NCBI RefSeq assembly: GCF_033242265.1
Contig: NZ_BTFW01000001.1
Span: 2,035,001 to 2,099,000, forward strand
Direction: 5' to 3'
Length of the DNA: 64,000 nt
Source of the DNA: Novosphingobium sp. IK01
GTDB lineage: Bacteria > Pseudomonadota > Alphaproteobacteria > Sphingomonadales > Sphingomonadaceae
The notes below the pieces were generated by a model that worked only from the letters and a program-made list of their open reading frames with translations, was not told the DNA's origin and searched no databases. Positions 45,268-54,225 of this stretch are shown piece by piece; position 1 is the first letter of the stretch; every line of letters begins with the position of its first letter. The translations under genes were made by a program, and so were the position numbers.

Positions 45268-46392
45268 ATGCACCGGATGACAGCCATGCCCGCTTCCCAT
45301 CGCGTCCTGCGCCTGGCCGCCTCCGTGGCGGCCCTGGCCCTCCCCTTCCATGCCATTGCGGCAACCACGCCCGTCGGCATCGACGCGCTCAAGGTCTACA
45401 ACCTGATCGTGCTGGGCAATCTCACCTCGTCGTCCGAAGTCGAGGGGCGCACGTTCGTCGGGGGCAATCTCACCGGCAGTTCCTCGAACTACCAGATCTC
45501 GACGCTGCCCGCCTCCAGCTACACGGGCGCAGGGCTGGTCGTGGTCGGCGATGTGACCGGCAGCATCAAGAACATCAACAATGGCGCAGGGGCCGTCGTC
45601 GGCGGCAATGTGAGCAGCGGGTTCAACCTCAACGGCTCCCCCCAGACCGTGCAGGTGGGCGGCACGATCAGCAACACCAACGTCAATTCCAACACGGTGG
45701 TCTCCAACCTGGGCACCACCAACCCCGCGTTCGTCAGCGACCTCCGGCAGGATGGCAGCCTGATGTCCACGAGCATGACCGAACTGTCGTATCAACTCGG
45801 CCAGCAGACCGCGAACAGCACCCTGTCGATCAGCGGCAACCGCGGCACTTTCAATGCCCAGCCCGGCGCCAATGGCGTGGCCGTGTTCAACATCACCGCC
45901 GCCAACCTCGATTCGATCGGCGAGATCCAGTTCAACAGGAACGGCGCCGACACCGTGATCGTCAATGTCTCGGGCAGCAATGTCACGCTCAACGACAATT
46001 TTCTGGGTGGCACCGCCAATCTGGGCGAGCATGTGATCTGGAACTTCACCGACGCGACCGGTCTCACGCTGACCACCGCCTGGGGCGGCTCGGTTCTGGC
46101 CCCCAAGGCCACCGCGCATACCTACAACTACATCCAGGGCTCGGCGGTGTTCGGCAGCCTCGTGCAGGATGGCGAAATGCATGTCGGCACGTATGCGGGC
46201 AGCTATGTCGTGCCCAGCGACCCGCAGGTGCCCTCGTCGTCGTCGTCTTCGTCCTCCTCGACCAGTGGCGGCAGCACCGGTGGCAGCGGCACGGGCGGGA
46301 CCGAGGTGCCCGAACCGGGCATGTTCGTCCTGTTCGCGCTGGGCCTTGGCGGCCTGCTGCTGGGTCGCAAGCGCCGCAGCGAACGCGCCTGA
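45268..46392 (+). CDS. Choice-of-anchor A family protein with PEP-CTERM sorting signal
   Basis: A 374-residue exported protein. The signal peptide ends near AIAAT (about 32). A beta-rich, Asn/Gly/Ser-rich domain with LKVYNLIVLGNLTSSSEVEG and VGGNLTGSSSNY matches the choice-of-anchor A pattern. A poly-Ser and GGSTGGSGTGG linker follows. The C-terminus is VPEPG, a hydrophobic helix and RKRR, the PEP-CTERM exosortase signal. It is probably processed by EpsH/XrtA-type exosortase and tied to exopolysaccharide or biofilm surface, but no exosortase gene is in the window. The start is ATG 45268, with 45277 and 45286 as alternatives. Confidence 0.85.
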   Translation: MHRMTAMPASHRVLRLAASVAALALPFHAIAATTPVGIDALKVYNLIVLGNLTSSSEVEGRTFVGGNLTGSSSNYQISTLPASSYTGAGLVVVGDVTGSIKNINNGAGAVVGGNVSSGFNLNGSPQTVQVGGTISNTNVNSNTVVSNLGTTNPAFVSDLRQDGSLMSTSMTELSYQLGQQTANSTLSISGNRGTFNAQPGANGVAVFNITAANLDSIGEIQFNRNGADTVIVNVSGSNVTLNDNFLGGTANLGEHVIWNFTDATGLTLTTAWGGSVLAPKATAHTYNYIQGSAVFGSLVQDGEMHVGTYAGSYVVPSDPQVPSSSSSSSSSTSGGSTGGSGTGGTEVPEPGMFVLFALGLGGLLLGRKRRSERA

Positions 46393-46407
46393 CCACACGG
46401 CCAGACC

Positions 46408-46451
46408 AAAAAAAGGGGCGAAGCGGCTTCCCGCCGCTTCGCCCCTTTTTT
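46408..46451. terminator. Strong bidirectional rho-independent terminator
   Basis: Thirteen-base-pair stem GGGGCGAAGCGGC (46415-46427) with GCCGCTTCGCCCC (46433-46445), loop TTCCC, with a seven-A run before and a six-T run after. It serves the PEP-CTERM gene and the convergent murA. Confidence 0.95.
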
Positions 46452-46470
46452 GCGTCAGCCGGAAACCGGA

Positions 46471-47754
46471 TCAGTCGCTGCCCACGCGCTCCACATCGGC
46501 GCCGAGCAGGGCGAGCTTTTCCTCAAGCCGTTCATAACCGCGGTCGAGGTGATAGAGGCGGTGAACCTGCGTTTCACCCTGCGCGGCAAGCCCGGCGATC
46601 ACCAGGCTCATCGAGGCGCGCAAGTCCGTCGCCATGACTTCGGCGCCCGACAGGCCCGACACCCCGTGAACCACCGCCGTGCGGCCCGAGGTCTCGATCC
46701 GGGCGCCCATGCGGTTGAGTTCGGGAACATGCATGTAGCGGTTCTCGAAGATCGTTTCGGTCAGCACGCTCGATCCCTTGGCCAGACACAGCATGGCCAT
46801 GAGCTGGGCCTGCATGTCGGTGGCAAAGCCCGGATAGGGTGCGGTCGCCAGCGTGATCGGACGCAGATCGCCATCGGAGGCGACATGGAGCCCGCCGCGC
46901 ACTTCCTCGACCGCGACGCCCGCATCGCGCAGGGCCTGAACGGTGGCTTCCATATCCTCGATCCGCGCGCCCTGAAGCGTCACCTCGCCCCCGGTGATCG
47001 CGGCGGCGCAGGCATAGGAGCCAGCCTCGATACGGTCGGGCATGACCATGTAGGTCGCCCCGTGCAGGCGCTCGACACCGTGGATCGTGAGGTCGGACGT
47101 GCCGATCCCCTCGATTTCGGCCCCCATGGCCACCAGCAGGTTGCACAAGTCGACGATTTCGGGCTCGCGCGCGGCGTTGTGCAGCGTCGAGGTACCGCGC
47201 GCCAGAACGGCGGCCATCAGCGCATTCTCGGTCGCCCCGACCGAAACCACCGGGAAGCTGTAGCGCCCGCCCGGAAGACCGCCATCGGGCGCAATCGCGC
47301 GGACATAGCCTGCGGCCAGTTCGATATGCGCGCCAAAGGCTTCGAGCGCCTTGAGGTGAAGGTCGATCGGGCGGTTGCCGATGGCGCAGCCACCGGGCAG
47401 CGAGACGGTCGCCTCGCCCGCGCGGGCCAGCAGGGGGCCCAGCACCAGAATCGAGGCACGCATCTTGCGCACGAGGTCATAAGGCGCGACGGTCGAGGTC
47501 AGGCGGGTGGCCTGAAGCGTCATCACCCGGCCGAAATCCTCGGGCCGGGCGCCCGCGATGGCGGTCGAGACCCCGAACTGATTCATCAGGTGCTGGAAGC
47601 CGTCGATGTCGGCCAGACGCGGCAGGTTGCGCAAGGTGACAGCCTCGTCGGTGAGCAAGGCACAAGGCAGCAGCGTCAACGCCGCATTCTTGGCCCCCGA
47701 AACCGGAACCGAACCTGAAAGACGCTTGCCGCCGCGAATGATGATCTTGTCCAT
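46471..47754 (-). CDS. murA: UDP-N-acetylglucosamine 1-carboxyvinyltransferase
   Basis: First committed enzyme of peptidoglycan synthesis; transfers enolpyruvate from PEP to UDP-GlcNAc. The 427-residue protein has the N-terminal [20 protein letters not shown], the catalytic-loop cysteine in [16 protein letters not shown] (about 120; fosfomycin target) and [14 protein letters not shown]. Standard length. It is divergent from galU across about 200 bases. Confidence 0.97.
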   Translation of the reverse strand: MDKIIIRGGKRLSGSVPVSGAKNAALTLLPCALLTDEAVTLRNLPRLADIDGFQHLMNQFGVSTAIAGARPEDFGRVMTLQATRLTSTVAPYDLVRKMRASILVLGPLLARAGEATVSLPGGCAIGNRPIDLHLKALEAFGAHIELAAGYVRAIAPDGGLPGGRYSFPVVSVGATENALMAAVLARGTSTLHNAAREPEIVDLCNLLVAMGAEIEGIGTSDLTIHGVERLHGATYMVMPDRIEAGSYACAAAITGGEVTLQGARIEDMEATVQALRDAGVAVEEVRGGLHVASDGDLRPITLATAPYPGFATDMQAQLMAMLCLAKGSSVLTETIFENRYMHVPELNRMGARIETSGRTAVVHGVSGLSGAEVMATDLRASMSLVIAGLAAQGETQVHRLYHLDRGYERLEEKLALLGADVERVGSD

Positions 47755-47968
47755 CGCAGCGATTTAGCCGGTTTGTGAAACAGGGCAAGAGGCCGACGCC
47801 AAAAGGCTGGGCCCAGCCGCTTCAACCGTCCTTCCCGGAACCGATTTTGCGGCGCAGCATTGATTTGCGAAATTGCGGCAATGCGGAACTTGTCTTGTCC
47901 AAACCGGAATGCTTAATTGCGCCAATTCTTAACCGGTTTGCAACAAGACCATGGGAAAGACACGTATC

Positions 47969-48859
47969 ATGAGCGAACAAGCAGCAAACACGCGCCCCAA
48001 GCCGATCCGCAAGGCAGTCTTTCCCGTGGCAGGTCTGGGCACCCGTTTTCTTCCCGCGACCAAGGCCGTTCCCAAGGAAATGCTGCCGATCGTCGATCGT
48101 CCGCTGATCCAATACGCCGTGGACGAAGCGCGCGAGGCAGGAATTGAGCAGCTCATCTTCGTGACTGGTCGTGGCAAGACCGCCATCGTCGAACATTTCG
48201 ACACCGCCTACGAACTCGAAGAGACGATGACCAGCCGCGGCAAGAGCCTGTCCGTGCTCGACGACACGCGCATCAAGCCCGGCAACCTCGTCACCGTGCG
48301 CCAGCAGGTGGCGATGGGCCTGGGCCACGCGGTATGGTGCGCGCGCGAAGTCGTCGGCGACGAGCCTTTCGCGATCTTCCTGCCCGACGAACTGATGGTC
48401 GGAAAGCCCGGCTGCATGAAGCAGATGGTCGAGGCCTACAACGAAGTGGGCGGCAACCTGATCTCGGTGCTCGAAGTGCCCGAAAACGAAGTATCCAGCT
48501 ATGGCGTGATCGCGCCGGGCGCCAAACTTTCCGACAGCCTGACGCAAGTGACCGGGCTGGTCGAGAAGCCCAAGCGCGAGGACGCCCCCTCGAACCTGAT
48601 CATCTCGGGCCGCTACATCCTTCAGCCTGAAGTGATGCGCACGCTCGAAAACCAGGAAAAGGGCGCGGGCGGTGAAATCCAGCTGACTGATGCCATGGCC
48701 CGCATGATCGGCACCCAGCCGTTCCACGCGGTGACGTTTGCCGGTCGTCGTTTCGACTGCGGCAGCAAGGCCGGTTTCGTCGAGGCGACCATTGCGCTCG
48801 CCCTCGAACGCCCCGATCTGGCCGACGACGTGCGCGCGGCGATCGCCAAGCTGGTCTGA
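47969..48859 (+). CDS. galU: UTP--glucose-1-phosphate uridylyltransferase
   Basis: Makes UDP-glucose for polysaccharides and envelope glycans. The 296-residue nucleotidyltransferase shows KAVFPVAGLGTRFLPATKA, KEMLPIVDRPLIQYAVDE, the GLVEKPKREDAPSNL segment and GRRFDCGSKAGFVEA. I chose ATG 47969 because GGGAAAG sits eight bases before it. The ATG at 47951 adds six residues. Two terminators follow. With wecB and murA it supplies nucleotide-sugar precursors. Confidence 0.95.
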   Translation: MSEQAANTRPKPIRKAVFPVAGLGTRFLPATKAVPKEMLPIVDRPLIQYAVDEAREAGIEQLIFVTGRGKTAIVEHFDTAYELEETMTSRGKSLSVLDDTRIKPGNLVTVRQQVAMGLGHAVWCAREVVGDEPFAIFLPDELMVGKPGCMKQMVEAYNEVGGNLISVLEVPENEVSSYGVIAPGAKLSDSLTQVTGLVEKPKREDAPSNLIISGRYILQPEVMRTLENQEKGAGGEIQLTDAMARMIGTQPFHAVTFAGRRFDCGSKAGFVEATIALALERPDLADDVRAAIAKLV

Positions 48860-48912
48860 ACGGCGCCGCGCCAAGATCCGCATCCGGCCTGCGCTTTTGC
48901 CACGAAAACCGG

Positions 48913-48940
48913 AAAAAGGGGGCTCTCGGGCCCCCTTTTT
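48913..48940 (+). terminator. Rho-independent terminator of galU
   Basis: AAAAAGGGGGC (48913-48923) pairs with GCCCCCTTTTT (48930-48940), loop six bases. It lies 53 bases after the galU stop and ends in five T. Confidence 0.92.
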
Positions 48941-48969
48941 GTGTGCTTGCGGGCTCCGAAGCAGACACC

Positions 48970-49000
48970 AAAAAAGGCGGCCCCAGGGACCGCCTTTTTT
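48970..49000. terminator. Second terminator between galU and the M23 peptidase gene
   Basis: AAAAAAGGCGG (48970-48980) pairs with CCGCCTTTTTT (48990-49000). Symmetric A/T tails make it bidirectional. On the minus strand it ends the M23 peptidase transcript. Confidence 0.92.
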
Positions 49001-49034
49001 GAGGTGTTCTCAAGGTACGCCCTGAAGCGAGGCC

Positions 49035-49787
49035 TTATTCCTCGCTGTCGCTTTCGGCGTCGGGGGTGTTGAAGCCGCGGATCTTGTTCACGTCGGCGGC
49101 GCTGGCGAGGCGGCGCAGGCTGTCGTCGCGCTGCATGTAGGCCAGCGGGTTCACGGCCTGCCCGGCAACGCGGACTTCATAGTGGAGGTGCGGGCCGGTC
49201 GAGTGGCCGGTCGAGCCGACATAACCGATCACGTCGCCCTTGTGGACATGCTGGCCCTCGGCGACCGCGATACGGCTCATGTGGCCATAGCGGGTTTCGA
49301 GGTTGCCGCCATGTTCGAGCTCGACGAACAGGCCATACCCGCCAAAGCGTTCAGCCTTGCCGACCACGCCATCGGCGGTAGCGCGGATCGGGGTGCCCGT
49401 CGGCGCGGGAAGGTCGACACCCTTGTGGGCGCGCAGGCCGCCATAGATCGGGTGGGTGCGCAGGCCAAAGCCGCTGCTCATCGCGCGGCTGGAAAGGACC
49501 GGAACCAGCGTGGGGATCGAGACGGTCGCGCTGCGCACCAGCGGGGCCTGCGACGACGTGCCGGCCGAGCCGCCATCAAGCGCTTCCCAGCTGGCGAAAA
49601 GCTTGGAGAATTCCTCGTCCCCGCCCGGAGCAACGCCCCCGGCCTTGGCGCCGTCGGTGGCACGCAGCGGCGTGGTGATATCGGCAGCAGCGGCGCTGTT
49701 GGCAAAAGCAGGTGCCGACAGACCCAGACCGGCCACGCCCATACCCAGAGCAGCAAGACCGACAGCGATGGATTTCTTCAGAAGCAT
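49035..49787 (-). CDS. M23 family metallopeptidase
   Basis: Periplasmic peptidoglycan endopeptidase-like protein of 250 residues with a signal peptide (cleavage near AFANS, about 30). The LytM domain (about 105-220) has all zinc ligands: first His in LRTHPIYGG or HKGVDLP, and HLHYEVR near the end. The active site is intact, unlike the LytM lipoprotein at 16309-17214. The C-terminus is acidic (AESDSEE). It is a single gene, convergent with galU. Confidence 0.92.
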   Translation of the reverse strand: MLLKKSIAVGLAALGMGVAGLGLSAPAFANSAAAADITTPLRATDGAKAGGVAPGGDEEFSKLFASWEALDGGSAGTSSQAPLVRSATVSIPTLVPVLSSRAMSSGFGLRTHPIYGGLRAHKGVDLPAPTGTPIRATADGVVGKAERFGGYGLFVELEHGGNLETRYGHMSRIAVAEGQHVHKGDVIGYVGSTGHSTGPHLHYEVRVAGQAVNPLAYMQRDDSLRRLASAADVNKIRGFNTPDAESDSEE

Positions 49788-50000
49788 TGCGACCCGTTCA
49801 ACCTCTGTGTGGCAGGGTGCAACGCGCCATCGCCTTTCTGGCGAAATCCGCGCTCACCGCAAATCCGTTGCTGACCCCCAGCGGACTTCACCCGACCCAG
49901 ACCTTGCGCGGAACCGCCGGATGGGTCGATGCGTTGTCCCGAGATTGGTTGGTTTCCCCCCGCCGATCTCGTGGTGGTGGGGTAACGGGGCCTGCCCCGC

Positions 50001-50801
50001 CTAGGCAAGGGCTGCCATCATTTCACACGACAGACCGGCAGAACGACGCGCTGAGTCGTTGAACGGCGGCTTAACACTGCCCCTGAAGTGCTGCGTAACC
50101 AGCTCCTTCCAGAACTGTGGTGCCTGTTTACCACGTTCTTCGCAGATTTTCGCGAAATGGCTGGTCCCGAAACGGACATGGCGCACTTCGTCGTCAACGA
50201 TTCGCTGGAGGATGCGCGCGGTCGTCGCGTCGCCCACGGCAAGGAAGCGCTCGATGGTCTGCGGGGTCACGTCGAGGCCGCGCGCTTCGAGCACCATGGG
50301 CACCACGGCAAGGCGCGCGGCGACATCGTGCGCCGTCTCGCGCGCGGCATCCCACAGCCCGTCGTGGGCAGGCAGCGCGCCATAATGGCTCCCCAGCGTG
50401 CGCAGGCGCCGGGCGAGCAGCGCATAGTGCATCGCCTCGTCGGCGGCGACCGAGAGCCAGTCGGCCACGAACCCCTGCCCCCGCTCTGCCCCGAACCGCC
50501 CCGCCGCATCGAGCGCGAGATCGATGGCCACGAACTCGATGTGGCACAGCGCATGGATCAGCGCGAGGCGCCCCCGTTCCGAGCCGCCGCGCCCGCGCTT
50601 GGGCATGGCATTGGGCGGCAGGAGGACCGGCTGTTCGGGCCGGGCGGGCATGTCGGGCATGGCCGTCTCGAAGGTGAAGGCCAGATGCCCGGCGCGGAAG
50701 GCCCGCACGAGCGCGCGCGTGCCCATGACCTTGGCCTGCGGATCGGGCGTGAGCATGACGGCGCGGATGGCCGCGGACAGCGAGGGGGACGTTTCGGGCA
50801 T
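50001..50801 (-). CDS. DUF455 ferritin-like protein
   Basis: A 266-residue helical protein of the DUF455 ferritin-like group. Carboxylate/His metal motifs are visible as HALCHIEFVAIDLALD, AADEAMHYALLARRL and IVDDEVRHVRFGTSHF, consistent with a di-iron four-helix bundle. The reaction is unknown; related bundles act in tRNA hydroxylation (MiaE) or redox. The start at 50801 (MPETSPSL) is one base past the bcp stop. A longer start at 50825 would overlap it. Confidence 0.85.
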   Translation of the reverse strand: MPETSPSLSAAIRAVMLTPDPQAKVMGTRALVRAFRAGHLAFTFETAMPDMPARPEQPVLLPPNAMPKRGRGGSERGRLALIHALCHIEFVAIDLALDAAGRFGAERGQGFVADWLSVAADEAMHYALLARRLRTLGSHYGALPAHDGLWDAARETAHDVAARLAVVPMVLEARGLDVTPQTIERFLAVGDATTARILQRIVDDEVRHVRFGTSHFAKICEERGKQAPQFWKELVTQHFRGSVKPPFNDSARRSAGLSCEMMAALA

Positions 50802-50802
50802 T

Positions 50803-51276
50803 TTACAGGGCCTGGGCGGCTTCAAGAACCTCCTGCGCGTGGCCTTTCACTTTCACCTTGGGCCAGATGCGCGCGATGTGGCCTTGCGCGTCGAGCAGGA
50901 TCGTCGTGCGCTCCATGCCCATGTAGGTGCGGCCATACATGGACTTTTCCTTCCAGATGCCCAGCGCATCGGACAGGCCGCCTTCTTGCGCGTCGCTGGC
51001 GAGCGGGGCGAGCAGCCCATGCTTGGCGATGAACTTTTCGTGGCGCGCAGGCGGGTCCTTGCTGATCCCCAGCAGGGCGGTTCCGGCGGCCTCGAACTGC
51101 GCGGAAAGATCCGAAAAATCCTTGTTTTCGGTCGTGCAGCCGGGGGTATCGTCCTTGGGATAGAAGAACAGCACCAGCTTGCGCCCGGCAAAGGCGGCCA
51201 GATCGACCGCGCTGCCGTCGGGCGCGGTCAGGGCAATGTCGGGAAGGCTCGCGCCGATCTGCGGAGGCGTGCTCAT
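50803..51276 (-). CDS. bcp: Thioredoxin-dependent peroxiredoxin (Bcp/PrxQ)
   Basis: Reduces peroxides using thioredoxin. The 157-residue protein has FFYPKDDTPGCTTENKDF with the peroxidatic Cys at about 47. The usual resolving Cys five residues later is not present (Asn/Lys), so it is probably a 1-Cys or atypical type. Its ATG overlaps the glnE stop by four bases, and the DUF455 gene follows immediately, giving a glnE-bcp-DUF455 operon. Confidence 0.94.
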   Translation of the reverse strand: MSTPPQIGASLPDIALTAPDGSAVDLAAFAGRKLVLFFYPKDDTPGCTTENKDFSDLSAQFEAAGTALLGISKDPPARHEKFIAKHGLLAPLASDAQEGGLSDALGIWKEKSMYGRTYMGMERTTILLDAQGHIARIWPKVKVKGHAQEVLEAAQAL

Positions 51277-54026
51277 GCGGTGATCTCCAGTTCTTCGCCC
51301 AGAATCCGGGCCCAGGCTTCGCCCACGCGGTGTCGTGCATGGGCCACCGCGTCAAGCAGGCTCTGCCAGTCGGCCAGGCCACAGGCCCGCACGACGATGG
51401 CCCGGCTGGCTTCGGGCGGGAACTTGCCATCGGGCGCGACGAGGCGGACGACCACCAGCAGGCTGGCCATAAGATCGTGCGCCGCGCGCAGCCCCGCAGG
51501 CAGCAGGCCCGCCGCCTCCAGCCCGGAAATGGCAGCCCCAAGATCGGGTTCCAGCGCGACATGATCGCGCAGTTGCAGATAGTGGGCGAGGAATTCGAGA
51601 TCGACCAGTCCGCCGCGCGCGAGCTTCACGTCGAGCGGGCCTTTGGCGGGCTTGTGGCGGGCCATTTCGGCGCGCATGGCCAGAACATCGGCCCTGAGTA
51701 CGGCGCCGTCGCGCGTGCGCCGCAGCACGCGCGCGATGATGTCTGCCAGCGCGGCGCAATCCTCGGGCGTGCCATAGAGGGGGCGGGCCCGGCACAGTGC
51801 CATGTGCTCCCATGTCCAGGCATCGTGCGCCTGATAGCGGGCAAAGCTTTCGAGGCTGACGGCAATCGGCCCTTGCGCGCCCGAAGGCCGCAACCGCGTG
51901 TCCACTTCATAGAGCGCGCCCGCCGCCGTGGGCACCGAGAGCGCGGCGATCATCCGCTGGGCCAGCCGGTTGAAATAGAGCGTGCCGCCCAGAGGCCGCG
52001 CCCCATCCGATTCGCGGGCATAGGCATCGTCCGGCCCGCCGAACAGGAACACCACGTCGAGGTCCGAGGCATGGGTGAGCGAGGCTCCGCCCAGCCGCCC
52101 GAGCCCGAGCACCAGCGGATGCGCGCCGGGCACATGGCCATGGACGCGGGCAAATTCGGCCTCGCTCGCGCGGCCCAGCACGCGGATCGTCGCCTCGGCC
52201 ACGCGGGCAAGCGCGGCGGCCACGGCCAGCGGGGGATGGTGCCCCTCGATCAGCTGCACGCCCAGCACGAAATGCCATTCGCCCACCTTGCGGCGCACGG
52301 CGTCGAGCAGGCGCTGGTAATCGTCGCCCACTTCCCGGCGTGCGAGGCTGGCGGCGATCTCGTCAACCGAGCCGGGCAGCGCGAAAGCCGAATGATCGAT
52401 CAGCGTATCGAGCAGGTCGGCCCGCCGGGCCAGCGCCTCGGCCAGCGTGGGCGCATGGGCGAGAATGCGCATGACCAGATCCATCAGGCCGGGCCGCGCT
52501 TCGAGCAGGCGGAACACGTTGATGGCCGAGGGCAGCCCGGCGAGCAGGCGCTCCCACCGGGCCAGCGCATGGACAGGGTCGGGCGCCTGCGCCAGCGCGC
52601 GCAGGACATCGGGGCGGACCCGGTCAAAGGCCTCGCGCGCTTCCTCGCTGCGCAGCGCGCGGAAGGTGCCGCTGTTCCAGCTTTCCACCCTTCGCGCGGT
52701 GGCCTCGGGATCGGCAAAGCCCATGTCCGCCAGATCGGCGGCCAGATCGGTCGCCAGCGTGTGCCCGATGCCATGACGATGATCGACCGGCACCGCGCCT
52801 GTGGGGGCGAGCGTCGCCAGCAGGCGGTCGAACCGCGCCGCGACCGTTTCGGAAATGCCCTGGACTTCGGCCATCAGCGCCGCCCCGTCGCAGTGGCCCG
52901 AAAGCTGCGCCACGCTGTCGAGCGCGGCGCGCTGGACAGGCAGGGCATGGGTCTGCTGGTCGGCGACCATCTGCAACCGGTGTTCGAGCACGCGCAGCCG
53001 GTCGTAGCTCTCGCCCATGATCACCGCGTCGCCATCGGTGATGATCCCGGCCTCGGCCAGGGCATCGAGCGCCGCGCGCGTGCCGCGCAGGCGCAGCGCC
53101 GGGTTGCGCCCGCCGTGGATCAACTGGTGGGTCTGGGCGAAGAATTCGACCTCGCGGATGCCGCCGCGCCCGCGCTTGAGATCGTAGCCCGGCCCCACGA
53201 CCTGCCCGGCGGCATAGTGGTCGCGGATGCGCGCGGTCAGTCGTCCGATCTCGGCAATCGCCCCGAAATCGAGGCTGCGGCGCCAGACAAACGGGCGGAT
53301 CGTGTCGAGAAAGGCCTGCCCCCGCGCCACGTCGCCCGAGGCGGCGCGGGCGCGGATATAGGCCGCGCGCTCCCAGGCCAGCGCGCTCGATTCATAATGC
53401 GTGATGGCCCCGGCAAAGGGCAGCGCCAGCGGGCTCACTTCCGAGGCCGGGCGCAGGCGCAAGTCGATGCGGAAGACATAGCCTTCGGCGGTGACGCTCG
53501 ACAGCAGTTCGACCAGCGTGCGCGCCACGCGCTGCGCGGCCTCGCCCGGTTCGTCGCGCGCGCGGCGGGGGAGCACATCGGGATCGTAGAGCAGGATCGG
53601 GTCGATGTCGGACGAATAGTTGAGTTCGCGCGCGCCGTGCTTGCCCAGCGCGATGGCCGAAAACCCCCAGTCGCGCGTGTCGCCTTGCGCGTCGGGAACC
53701 CGGCGACGGATCGCGGCGGCAATCCCGGCATCGAGCGCACGGTCGGCAAAGTCCGACAACTCGCCCACCACGCGCAGCAGTGGCAGCGCCCCGGCCAGAT
53801 CGCCGATGGCCAGCGCAAGGGCCAGCGTCAGCCGCTCGCGGCGCAGGGCGACACCCGTATCGGCCTCTCCATTCCCGGCGGCGCGGGCCCGGTCGAGCGC
53901 CTCCTCGATCTGCCCTTGCGCCAGCAAGGCGGCCAGGTCGGGCAGGCGGTCGAGCGCGCGGGCGAGGAACGGGGCATGGGTGCGCGCAAGGTCGAGCGTG
54001 CGGGTCCAGTCGGGGGCGTTGGCCAT
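51273..54026 (-). CDS. glnE: Bifunctional glutamine synthetase adenylyltransferase/adenylyl-removing enzyme
   Basis: Adds or removes AMP on glutamine synthetase in response to PII (GlnB), tuning nitrogen assimilation. The 917-residue protein has two nucleotidyltransferase domains. The first (deadenylylating side) shows ALGKHGARELNYSSDIDPIL, and the second (adenylylating) shows LGRLGGASLTHASDLDVVFL. Helical regulatory segments (RGRGGIREVEFFAQ; KLARGGLVDLEFLAHYLQ) lie between and after. Length is near the family norm. glnA and glnB are not in the window. Confidence 0.96.
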   Translation of the reverse strand: MANAPDWTRTLDLARTHAPFLARALDRLPDLAALLAQGQIEEALDRARAAGNGEADTGVALRRERLTLALALAIGDLAGALPLLRVVGELSDFADRALDAGIAAAIRRRVPDAQGDTRDWGFSAIALGKHGARELNYSSDIDPILLYDPDVLPRRARDEPGEAAQRVARTLVELLSSVTAEGYVFRIDLRLRPASEVSPLALPFAGAITHYESSALAWERAAYIRARAASGDVARGQAFLDTIRPFVWRRSLDFGAIAEIGRLTARIRDHYAAGQVVGPGYDLKRGRGGIREVEFFAQTHQLIHGGRNPALRLRGTRAALDALAEAGIITDGDAVIMGESYDRLRVLEHRLQMVADQQTHALPVQRAALDSVAQLSGHCDGAALMAEVQGISETVAARFDRLLATLAPTGAVPVDHRHGIGHTLATDLAADLADMGFADPEATARRVESWNSGTFRALRSEEAREAFDRVRPDVLRALAQAPDPVHALARWERLLAGLPSAINVFRLLEARPGLMDLVMRILAHAPTLAEALARRADLLDTLIDHSAFALPGSVDEIAASLARREVGDDYQRLLDAVRRKVGEWHFVLGVQLIEGHHPPLAVAAALARVAEATIRVLGRASEAEFARVHGHVPGAHPLVLGLGRLGGASLTHASDLDVVFLFGGPDDAYARESDGARPLGGTLYFNRLAQRMIAALSVPTAAGALYEVDTRLRPSGAQGPIAVSLESFARYQAHDAWTWEHMALCRARPLYGTPEDCAALADIIARVLRRTRDGAVLRADVLAMRAEMARHKPAKGPLDVKLARGGLVDLEFLAHYLQLRDHVALEPDLGAAISGLEAAGLLPAGLRAAHDLMASLLVVVRLVAPDGKFPPEASRAIVVRACGLADWQSLLDAVAHARHRVGEAWARILGEELEITA

Positions 54027-54225
54027 GCGAAGCTCTCCTTATGTACCTTGGCCTTCTTACCTTGGCCTTTTTGCCGGGGCCGGTCGGCAGGGCGGCTCGT
54101 CTTGCCGCAAGCGGCCTCCTCTGCCAAGGTCCGCGTCTGGTTGCGCCTGAAAGCACCTCGCCCCTTTCCCAAAGCGGCGAGAGGACGGGCGCAGGATCGA
54201 GACGCAATTGAGAAAGGCTCCCCCC

